Assembly (NCBI GenBank): GCA_041655765.1
Contig: JBBAEU010000018.1
Span: forward strand, 1 to 49,595
Reading direction: 5' to 3'
DNA length: 49,595 nucleotides
From: Brumimicrobium sp041655765
GTDB lineage: Bacteria > Bacteroidota > Bacteroidia > Flavobacteriales_D > Crocinitomicaceae
Shown here: one piece after another, positions 1 to 6,186 of the stretch
Layout: each line of letters opens with the position of its first letter
How positions within the stretch are numbered: position 1 is the first letter of the stretch
The notes under the pieces: generated by a model
Database searches by the model: none
Told to the model about the DNA's origin: nothing
Seen by the model: only the letters and a program-made list of their open reading frames with translations
Made by a program: the position numbers and the translations under genes

Positions 1-76
1 TTTGTTTTGTTAATCATTTGTAACTGCGTCATTTCTTCTAATTTTTAAAAGTTGATAATAGAAATTCTCACTGCTT

Positions 77-88
77 TTTGAAAGCAAT
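77..88 (+). other. Candidate tracrRNA anti-repeat core
   Basis: The 12 bases TTTGAAAGCAAT are the exact reverse complement of repeat positions 8-19 of the downstream CRISPR array. A type II system needs such an anti-repeat in its tracrRNA. Against this, the match stops at 12 bases, the segment also folds on itself (TGCTTT loop AAAGCA), and no recognisable tracrRNA body follows. This is a weak candidate only. Confidence 0.25.
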
Positions 89-111
89 AAAAAAGTTTCA
101 CTTTTTTTATT
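86..111 (+). terminator. AT-only hairpin, terminator-like
   Basis: An 11-bp A/T-rich stem (AATAAAAAAGT against ACTTTTTTTATT, one bulged T) with loop TTC. It has a T-run on one strand and an A-run on the other, so it could act in both directions, but the absence of GC pairs makes it weak. Confidence 0.3.
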
Positions 112-191
112 TTGAACAGTTTCTTATAGCTTCATCGGATTATATTTTTTTATGTTCAACATTCTGTTTGGTAAAATTACCGCTAACAATT

Positions 192-214
192 ATATATACG
201 CATTGCGTATATAT
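192..214. repeat. Perfect 11-bp inverted repeat
   Basis: ATATATACGCA and its exact complement flank a single T at 203. No gene adjoins it. It could be an operator for a regulator outside the window, a hairpin in an RNA, or a chance feature of AT-rich sequence. Confidence 0.5.
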
Positions 215-374
215 TCACTATATCATTTTTATCTATCCTATTGAAAATCAATAACAAATCCGTCTTCAACCGTTTGCCGTTCGTATCTACTCTCTCAAAA
301 GGATTTATATTCGTAGTACTTTTTGTTAAATTTTGCTTAAATATACAAATCCTTTCTATATATCCAATAAATAC

Positions 375-396
375 TGTCCTAGATAATTTTAGGACA
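375..396 (+). other. Hairpin upstream of a terminator (possible small RNA)
   Basis: TGTCCTA (375-381) pairs perfectly with TAGGACA (390-396) around an 8-nt loop. Twelve nucleotides further on is a strong intrinsic terminator (408-436). The two stems in tandem look like the 3' half of a small structured RNA read left to right. No anti-repeat was found just upstream, so I do not call it a tracrRNA. Confidence 0.35.
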
Positions 397-407
397 ATAA
401 AAACTTA

Positions 408-436
408 ACGTATCCATTGGGATGCGTGCTTTTTTT
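408..436 (+). terminator. Intrinsic terminator
   Basis: ACGTATCC (408-415), loop ATTG, GGATGCGT (420-427), 8 pairs with one G-T wobble, then GC and seven T (430-436). The transcript it ends must start to its left, either a small RNA inside this region or a gene outside the window. Confidence 0.65.
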
Positions 437-624
437 CCGATTTTTAAAAAAGAACACCTCCTTGCTGTCCCAAACATTTAGTAAAGAAAAATCATTGTAA
501 AACCTATCGGCTACGATGACACTTTGCTTAATTAAAGGAACATCATAAGTTAAAAAATAATAACTCAGCTAAAGTTCCATTAAAAAGTAATCAAATAATT
601 CTTAGAAGGATTTGTACTTTATTG

Positions 625-1017
625 GTTGTGAATTGCTTTCAAATTGTTACTTTTATGTGATGAATCACAATAAAGACTTAAGAGGTTTCTTTGTTAGACA
701 AGTTGTGAATTGCTTTCAAATTGTTACTTTTATGTGATGATTCACAATCTTCTCATTGAAGATGGGAGGTTGTTCATTGTTGTGAATTGCTTTCAAATTG
801 TTACTTTTATGTGATGATTCACAATTGAAACTTTTAATAAAAGGAAAGACGATTAGTTGTGAATTGCTTTCAAATTGTTACTTTTATGTGATGAATCACA
901 ATACTCCGTTAGTTTCAGCATTTAGAAGCATTGTTGTGAATTGCTTTCAAATTGTTACTTTTATGTGATGAATCACAATCTTAAGTTTCTAAACCAAAGT
1001 TCATCCTCTGTTGTGAA
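625..1017 (+). CRISPR. CRISPR array, type II-C-like repeat, 5 full repeats
   Basis: Five 47-bp repeats lie at 625-671, 702-748, 779-825, 856-902 and 933-979, each separated by exactly 30 bp. A sixth, truncated copy of only the first 8 bases (GTTGTGAA) is at 1010-1017, again after exactly 30 bp, which marks the trailer end on the right. The repeat starts GTTGTGAATTGCTTTCAAAT; length, start and 30-bp spacers match the long repeats of type II-C systems of Bacteroidota. Repeats 1, 4 and 5 have A at repeat position 40 while 2 and 3 have T; the T form makes the last bases perfectly complementary to the first (TTGTGAAT/ATTCACAA). No cas gene is in the window, so activity cannot be judged. Confidence 0.95.
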
Positions 1018-1027
1018 AACATTTAGC

Positions 1028-1056
1028 GCCTCGACTATCTTCGGGGCTTTTTTTTT
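1028..1056 (+). terminator. Intrinsic terminator closing the CRISPR array
   Basis: GCCTCGA (1028-1034), loop CTATCT, TCGGGGC (1041-1047) with one G-T wobble, then nine T. It begins 10 bp after the truncated last repeat and would end the pre-crRNA. The unit GTTGTGAAAACATTT plus hairpin plus T-run may alternatively be the tail of a tracrRNA gene. Confidence 0.8.
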
Positions 1057-1208
1057 GCCTAAGTGTTTCAGTAAATACAAAAAATTATTATAAAAAATAA
1101 TGAGTTAAAGCATCCCGTATTTCACTAAACTTTAGTCCTTTTCTATTATTAACACCACACTTTGAATAAAATATCAAACAATCATGCAAAACATACAATC
1201 CTTCCCTC

Positions 1209-1216
1209 TATATTTG
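1209..1216 (+). promoter_or_regulatory. -7 element of the ftsB promoter
   Basis: TATATTTG matches the Bacteroidota housekeeping -7 consensus TAnnTTTG and ends only 4 nt before the ATG at 1221, so the mRNA would be nearly leaderless. No clear TTG -33 element is seen at the usual distance. Confidence 0.5.
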
Positions 1217-1220
1217 AATC

Positions 1221-1505
1221 ATGAAACGATTAAAAGTATTAAAAAATAAATATATACTGACCTCAATTATTTTTGTGGTATATATCTTATTCATCGATGA
1301 CGTGGATATTTTTAATATTCTTCGGCAAGAAGCCAAACTGAGGGAACTCAAGCAAAATAAAATTGAATTGGCTGAAAAGTATAACGAAACAAAACAATTG
1401 TTAGAACAATTAGATGACGACAAAGCCTTAGAACGATACGCACGTGAAAATAAATTCTTTAAGCAAGACGATGAAGATATCTTTGTAATTGTGTATGATA
1501 AATAA
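1221..1505 (+). CDS. ftsB: Septum formation initiator, FtsB/DivIC family
   Basis: A 94-residue small bitopic protein with a short cytoplasmic tail, one membrane helix at about residues 11-25, a coiled coil at about 32-66, and the conserved end of the family (LERYARENKFF, 70-80). Family members form the FtsB-FtsL-FtsQ subcomplex that relays the signal to start septal peptidoglycan synthesis. Length and layout fit the family well. The gene stands alone on the forward strand between the CRISPR array and the convergent dnaJ, with its own promoter element just before the ATG. FtsB and DivIC cannot be told apart from sequence alone; the symbol is by family. Confidence 0.85.
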   Translation: MKRLKVLKNKYILTSIIFVVYILFIDDVDIFNILRQEAKLRELKQNKIELAEKYNETKQLLEQLDDDKALERYARENKFFKQDDEDIFVIVYDK

Positions 1506-1518
1506 CCACATAAACAAA

Positions 1519-1548
1519 ATGCACAAAACCTAAAAAGATTTTGTGCAT
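1519..1548. terminator. Hairpin between convergent ftsB and dnaJ
   Basis: A perfect 10-bp stem, ATGCACAAAA (1519-1528) against TTTTGTGCAT (1539-1548), with a 10-nt loop. It lies between two converging genes. There is no T-run directly after the stem on the forward strand, so termination strength is uncertain. Confidence 0.45.
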
Positions 1549-1612
1549 CCTCAACATTTTAATAATGACCTAATTATACTTTTTTTATCGTCTAAAGTAA
1601 GTAAAGCATTTT

Positions 1613-2725
1613 CTACTTCCCGAACATATCCCTTACCTTTTGGAAAAAATCTTTATCCCTTCTATTCGGCTTTGGTTTGAAATTTTCGTGACCTCTCAAC
1701 TTTTCAAGAATTTCTTTTTCTTCTTTAGACAGTTTCTTTGGTGTCCATACATTAACATGAACAAACTGGTCTCCTACACCATAACTTTGAACGCTAGGCA
1801 ATCCTTTTCCTTTTAAACGAAGCATTTTTCCACTTTGTGTGCCAGGTTCAATTTTTATTCGTGCCTTACTATTAATAGTTGGAACCTCTATTGACGCACC
1901 TAAAGCGGCATCAATAAAAGATATGAACGCCTCATAATGGATGTTTTGTCCATCTCTATGCAATTCTTCATCCTCTATGACCTCAATCAATACCAATAAA
2001 TCGCCAGGAATTCCATTAAACGGACCTGCATTTCCTTTTCCACTTACAGAAAGTTGCATTCCATCTTCTACTCCCGAAGGTATTTCAATTTCGATAACCT
2101 CTTCTTTTCTTTCGAGCCCTTGCTCATTTGCGCCAGCAGGTCTTTTGTCGATGATATTACCTGTACCATGGCAAGCTGAACAAGTTGTAGTTGTTTGCAT
2201 AGCACCCAAAAAAGTTTGCTGTACCCTTCTTACCGCACCTGTTCCGTTACAAGTCGGACAATCCTTAAAAGTAACCCCCTCAGAATTAATGAGTTTGTTC
2301 ACTTTAATTTTCTTTGTTACGCCTTCTAAAACTTCTTGTAATGTGAGTTTTATTCGAACGCGAAGATTTGTACCTCTTGCTGCTCTTTGTCGCGCACTTC
2401 CACCGCTAAATCCACCTCCAAAACGACCTCCAAATATATCACCGAATTGAGAGAAAATATCGTCCATATTCATTCCTCCGTATCCACCTCCACTTCCATT
2501 TACTCCAGCATGTCCAAATCGATCGTACTGTTGACGCTTTTGCTCATCTGACAACACTTCGTACGCTTCTGCAGCTTCTTTAAACTTCTCTTCCGCTTCA
2601 GCGTTATCTGGATTCTTATCTGGATGAAATTTTAGTGCTAACTTTCGGTATGCCTTTTTGATATCTGACGTAGTGGCAGATTTGTCAACTCCTAAAACTT
2701 CATAATAGTCTCTTTTTTCACTCAT
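1613..2725 (-). CDS. dnaJ: Chaperone protein DnaJ (type I, half zinc-finger)
   Basis: A 370-residue Hsp40 co-chaperone that stimulates DnaK ATPase and delivers substrates. The J domain is at 5-70 with HPD at 34-36, a Gly/Phe-rich linker is at about 76-118, and a two-part substrate-binding C-terminus begins at about 120. The cysteine-rich region has only two CxxCxGxG motifs (C156/C159 and C182/C185) instead of four: motifs 1 and 4, which make zinc centre I, are absent while centre II is kept. I recall a similar loss in other Flavobacteriia, so it is probably lineage-wide rather than damage. It is encoded 9 bp downstream of grpE and is probably co-transcribed with it. Confidence 0.95.
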   Translation of the reverse strand: MSEKRDYYEVLGVDKSATTSDIKKAYRKLALKFHPDKNPDNAEAEEKFKEAAEAYEVLSDEQKRQQYDRFGHAGVNGSGGGYGGMNMDDIFSQFGDIFGGRFGGGFSGGSARQRAARGTNLRVRIKLTLQEVLEGVTKKIKVNKLINSEGVTFKDCPTCNGTGAVRRVQQTFLGAMQTTTTCSACHGTGNIIDKRPAGANEQGLERKEEVIEIEIPSGVEDGMQLSVSGKGNAGPFNGIPGDLLVLIEVIEDEELHRDGQNIHYEAFISFIDAALGASIEVPTINSKARIKIEPGTQSGKMLRLKGKGLPSVQSYGVGDQFVHVNVWTPKKLSKEEKEILEKLRGHENFKPKPNRRDKDFFQKVRDMFGK

Positions 2726-2734
2726 ATCATTTTA

Positions 2735-3295
2735 TTATTGGCCTACAACAACTTGTGCATGACGCAAAACTTTATCATTTAGGAAATAACCCTTAACAGT
2801 AACATCAATTATTTTTCCTTTCATCTCTGGATCTCCTGGTACATTGGCAATTGCTTCGTGATTTTCCACATCGAAATCCTTCCCTTCACTATCCATAGGT
2901 TTTAATCCTTTATCAGTTAAAATCTTAAATAACTTATTGTAAATCAATTCAAAACCATGTTTAATTGAGTCAGAATCTTCTACACTCGCATTGTGCTTTA
3001 TCGCTCTTTCAAAATCATCTAAAATTGTTAACAATTCCCCAATAATTTCTGCATTTGCACTACTTATAAGTTCTATTTTCTCTTTACTGGTTCTGCGTCT
3101 AAAGTTGTCAAATTCAGAATAAAGACGTAAATATTTATTGTTCAACTCTTCATGCTTTTGTTGCATTTCATCCAAAGGTGATGATTCTTCATGTGCCGTT
3201 TCTTCTTCCTGAGAACCTTCTTCGTGTGCTAAATCAAGATTTTCATTATCATTCAGCTCCTCATTCATATCCTTTTTTCTGTCTTTTCTTCCCAT
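2735..3295 (-). CDS. grpE: Nucleotide exchange factor GrpE
   Basis: A protein of 186 residues from the chosen ATG; it releases ADP from DnaK. An acidic, low-complexity N-terminus (Glu/Asp-rich, about 8-45) is followed by the long coiled-coil helix (about 45-80) and the C-terminal beta domain with the family signatures around DNFRRRT and the end region VLRHAQVVV. The reading frame is open 14 codons further up, to 3337, but the start MGRKD at 3295 follows an A-rich stretch typical of this genome and gives a normal family length. It is first gene of a grpE-dnaJ operon. No CIRCE element is seen upstream; an 11-bp palindrome GACAAGTTGTC lies at 3358-3368. Confidence 0.92.
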   Translation of the reverse strand: MGRKDRKKDMNEELNDNENLDLAHEEGSQEEETAHEESSPLDEMQQKHEELNNKYLRLYSEFDNFRRRTSKEKIELISSANAEIIGELLTILDDFERAIKHNASVEDSDSIKHGFELIYNKLFKILTDKGLKPMDSEGKDFDVENHEAIANVPGDPEMKGKIIDVTVKGYFLNDKVLRHAQVVVGQ

Positions 3296-3479
3296 TTTAT
3301 TATCATTTTTATACTTCAACTCCAATATATCAAACAATTTGCCAATCTATATAAAAGGACAAGTTGTCAGTGAGTTGCAAAAATAATAGAAATAGTGTCA
3401 GATTAAAACGATTCAAAACATGACAATCTTATTATTTTTCCTATTTTTGATAAAACATACCAAATTATAAAATGAAATA

Positions 3480-4244
3480 ATGAAAATTTTACTTTCTCCT
3501 GCAAAATTATTGGATTACGAAGATGTTGTTAAAACGCCTTTTACAAGTCGCCCCGAATTTTTAAAAGAAACGGAATATCTTGTAAAAAAATTGCAAAAAA
3601 TGTCTGCCAAAAAATTGAGCGAATTAATGAAGATTTCCAACGATTTAGGAGAAATAAATTATGACCGTTACAAAAAATGGAAAACGCCAAGCCAGATAGG
3701 CAAGGATATTCAACCAGCAATAACCGTGTTTAATGGTGAAGTTTATAAAGGATTGGATGTTGCCACTTTTTCTGATGAAGATTTTAAAAATGCACAAGAA
3801 AATCTCCGGATTTTATCGGGTTTATATGGAATTTTAAAACCATTGGATTTGATGTATCCATATCGGTTAGAAATGGGAACAAAATGGGGAATTTCACCAA
3901 AAACTAAGAGCCTTTATGGATTTTGGGGGACAAAACTTGCTGAATCTTTACAAAATGAAATGAAAAAAGATGAAGTTGTGGTAAATTTAGCTTCTACAGA
4001 ATACTTCAAAGTCATCGGTTCAAAAAATATAAAAAATAGAATCATTACGCCTGTTTTTAAAGATTTAAGAGCTGATAAGCTCAAAGTAATTATGGTATTT
4101 GCCAAACACGCAAGAGGTGCGATGACTCGTTTTATTATTCAAAATAAAATTGAGAATCCCGAGCATTTAAAAGCCTACGATATTGATGGATACATGTTTA
4201 GTGAAAAACACTCGTCTGAAAATGAATGGGTTTTTATTCGGTAG
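3480..4244 (+). CDS. yaaA: Peroxide stress protein YaaA (DUF328/UPF0246)
   Basis: 254 residues, full family length. Conserved blocks are visible: KILLSPAK at 2-9, FNGEVYKGL at 84-92, the LSGLYGILKPLD block at 112-123 and YRLEMGTKW at 128-136. In E. coli, YaaA limits intracellular free iron during hydrogen peroxide stress and binds DNA; a similar role here is inferred from family only. The gene is divergent from grpE with a 184-bp gap and is followed by the ABC transporter genes, with which no functional link is known. Confidence 0.92.
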   Translation: MKILLSPAKLLDYEDVVKTPFTSRPEFLKETEYLVKKLQKMSAKKLSELMKISNDLGEINYDRYKKWKTPSQIGKDIQPAITVFNGEVYKGLDVATFSDEDFKNAQENLRILSGLYGILKPLDLMYPYRLEMGTKWGISPKTKSLYGFWGTKLAESLQNEMKKDEVVVNLASTEYFKVIGSKNIKNRIITPVFKDLRADKLKVIMVFAKHARGAMTRFIIQNKIENPEHLKAYDIDGYMFSEKHSSENEWVFIR

Positions 4245-4263
4245 AAAACTCACATAACTTTTA

Positions 4264-4271
4264 TATATTTG
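4264..4271 (+). promoter_or_regulatory. -7 element before the ABC ATPase gene
   Basis: TATATTTG (TAnnTTTG) lies after the yaaA stop codon and ends 5 nt before a GTG at 4277. The same spacing is seen before ftsB and nadC, and supports GTG as the start and an independent, near-leaderless transcript. Confidence 0.45.
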
Positions 4272-4276
4272 TTCTC

Positions 4277-4918
4277 GTGGATATTCATTTTAAAGATATT
4301 TTACCCATACCAATAACTGAATCACAGATTTCTAAGAAAAGTATCTGGAAAACATCTTTTACCCTCAAAAAAGGAGAGAAAATCTTGTTAAACGCCAACA
4401 GTGGAAAAGGAAAAACTACTTTTACTGAAATTTTAGCGGGAATCAGAAACGATTATACGGGTAAAGTATTTTTTGATGAAGACGATATTTCAACATTTGA
4501 TATAAAAAAATGGACGACACTACGGAAAGATAAAATGAGTTTTGTTTTTCAAGATTTACAGTTGTTTCCAAATTTAACAGTAAAAGAAAATCTTCAAATT
4601 AAAAACCAACTCAGAAATCATCTTCCTGAAGATGATGTATTAAAGATGATACACCATTTGGGAATTGAAGATAAGGTTGACTCTCTCGGAAAAACATTAT
4701 CAATGGGACAACAACAACGCGTTGCAATTATTCGTGCATTATGTCAACCTTTCAAGTGGATAATTTTGGATGAACCTTTTAGTCATTTGGACGCAGAAAA
4801 CAGTCGATTAGCCATGTCTTTAATTCAAAAATATGTTAACCAACAAAATTCAGGAATGATTTTAACAACGTTGGGAGAAAAGTACGATTATACCTACGAC
4901 AAGGAATTGTTCTTATGA
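4277..4918 (+). CDS. ABC transporter ATP-binding protein
   Basis: ATP-binding subunit of an ABC exporter or MacB/LolD-like system. Numbering from the upstream ATG at 4226: P-loop NANSGKGKT at 56-64, Q-loop Q109, signature LSMGQQQ at 158-164, Walker B WIILDEP at 178-184. Two features are unusual: the first glycine of the P-loop is Asn, and the H-loop position reads TTLGEK, with no switch histidine. The frame is open to an ATG at 4226 inside yaaA, but the N-terminal 17 residues are unlike the family. I prefer GTG at 4277 (V18), which has a promoter element 5 nt upstream. The stop overlaps the permease start by 4 bp (ATGA). Substrate unknown. Confidence 0.85.
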   Translation: MDIHFKDILPIPITESQISKKSIWKTSFTLKKGEKILLNANSGKGKTTFTEILAGIRNDYTGKVFFDEDDISTFDIKKWTTLRKDKMSFVFQDLQLFPNLTVKENLQIKNQLRNHLPEDDVLKMIHHLGIEDKVDSLGKTLSMGQQQRVAIIRALCQPFKWIILDEPFSHLDAENSRLAMSLIQKYVNQQNSGMILTTLGEKYDYTYDKELFL

Positions 4919-6090
4919 TTAGAAAGATAATATTCAAATATCAAAACAAAATGCAGTTAGGTGTCGCTCTGCTCGGCGCTTTACTTGGATTTTCTTTCCT
5001 TTTTGTTTCCGTTCATTACCTTGTTCGTATCAATGAGTTTGGGAAAACTGAATCGGTTTTAGACAATAAAGCCATTGTCATACAAAAAAAAATCAGTACA
5101 CTTACAAGTTTAAATCTCGTAAAATCAGACTTTTCGCAAGACGAAATCTTACAACTTTCGCAAGAAGATTTCATTGAAGATGTAGAGGCGGTTATCAACA
5201 ACAACTTTGATGTTTCTCTTCAAACTGACAGTGATTTATTGCCGTACGTGCGTTCTGATATCTTCCTCCAATCTGTCGATAAAAATTTTTTAGGAATTGA
5301 ATCCTTACAGTGGGATTGGAAAGAAAGTGATGCTTATGTTCCAATGATTTTACCCCGCGATTTTCTGGTGATGATAAACTCCTTCACAAGTGCAAAAGGG
5401 ATTCCTCAAATTTCTGAAGACATTGCCAAAAACTTAGGTTTTAAAATCAATATTTCTAACGATTTAAAGGAAGAAACCCACAAAGCGAAAATTTTTGGAT
5501 TTACCTCCGACATTTCTTCTATTCTTGTGCCTGAGTCATTTATGAAATATGCCAATGAAAATTACCCAATCTCAACGGTGGCTGAGACAACTCAACTCAT
5601 TTTGACGGTCAAAAAAGGAAAATTTGGGTCATTTGAAAAGTACATGGAACAAAATATGTTGGAATCTAAAGACAGTGCTATGATGATTGGAAAATTAAAA
5701 AGCATGATGAACATTCTTCTTTCTGTAATTACAGGAGTTGGAGCGTTAACCCTTTTACTTTCAGGTCTCATAATTGTTCAGTATTCGCAGCTTATTTTTT
5801 CAAAAAACTTGTATGAGATCAGGACATTGATGCGGATTGGTTATTCACCCCAAAAGATTATTAAAGTCATTCTAAAATATTTAATCTATATTTTTTGCAT
5901 GGTTTTGTTAGCAAGTATGGTAATTTTCATTTTGTCAAAGTTAACCCTAGATAATATACTCATGCAAAATGGCATTCAAATTGCAACATCTTATACAGCG
6001 ATGAGTTTTGGAATAATAATTCTGGTGTTTTTACTGTATATTTTTGCCAATTATTCAACTTTGAAAAAGGAAGTTTACAAAGTAAGATAG
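4915..6090 (+). CDS. ABC transporter permease (FtsX/MacB-like)
   Basis: 391 residues with one N-terminal membrane helix (about 13-36), a roughly 220-residue extracytoplasmic domain, and three C-terminal helices (about 265-290, 313-340, 356-380). This layout is that of the FtsX/MacB/LolC permease family, whose members act mechanically on periplasmic partners or extract lipoproteins instead of forming a channel. The gene is translationally coupled to the ATPase gene by the ATGA overlap. The extracytoplasmic domain does not let me pick a substrate. Confidence 0.8.
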   Translation: MIRKIIFKYQNKMQLGVALLGALLGFSFLFVSVHYLVRINEFGKTESVLDNKAIVIQKKISTLTSLNLVKSDFSQDEILQLSQEDFIEDVEAVINNNFDVSLQTDSDLLPYVRSDIFLQSVDKNFLGIESLQWDWKESDAYVPMILPRDFLVMINSFTSAKGIPQISEDIAKNLGFKINISNDLKEETHKAKIFGFTSDISSILVPESFMKYANENYPISTVAETTQLILTVKKGKFGSFEKYMEQNMLESKDSAMMIGKLKSMMNILLSVITGVGALTLLLSGLIIVQYSQLIFSKNLYEIRTLMRIGYSPQKIIKVILKYLIYIFCMVLLASMVIFILSKLTLDNILMQNGIQIATSYTAMSFGIIILVFLLYIFANYSTLKKEVYKVR

Positions 6091-6162
6091 ATTTAAGGTT
6101 AAATATATGTTAAAACAAACCACCAATTTCAAGATTATTCGTCAAAATACGAAATGCATTTA

Positions 6163-6170
6163 TAAATTTG
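6163..6170 (+). promoter_or_regulatory. -7 promoter element, thioredoxin-fold protein gene
   Basis: TAAATTTG fits TAnnTTTG and lies 16 nt before the ATG at 6187. No TTG -33 element is apparent at the expected distance. Confidence 0.4.
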
Positions 6171-6186
6171 TAATAAATAAAAAAAT

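Larger units (their letters stand above)
1..624. other. Non-coding region left of the CRISPR array
   Basis: No open frame of gene length is visible on either strand. The stretch is very AT-rich and holds several hairpins, listed separately: a terminator-like stem at 86-111, a perfect inverted repeat at 192-214, a 7-bp stem at 375-396 and a terminator at 408-436. Positions 437-624 directly before the first repeat would be the leader if the array is read left to right. No cas gene or recognisable gene end is visible at the left edge, so any cas operon must lie outside the window. Confidence 0.7.

Noticed and set aside
300..345. Stretch resembling the leader and start of the first CRISPR repeat (GTACTTT then TTTTGCTTAAAT)
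   Set aside because: The match needs gaps and several mismatches, and in AT-rich DNA it is not better than chance.
1941..2450. 169-residue open frame on the forward strand inside dnaJ
   Set aside because: It is antisense to the conserved DnaJ core, has no start context and no recognisable domain.
4226..4276. Upstream ATG extension of the ABC ATPase into yaaA
   Set aside because: The 17 extra residues are unlike the family, and the ATG lies before the TATATTTG element that probably drives the gene.
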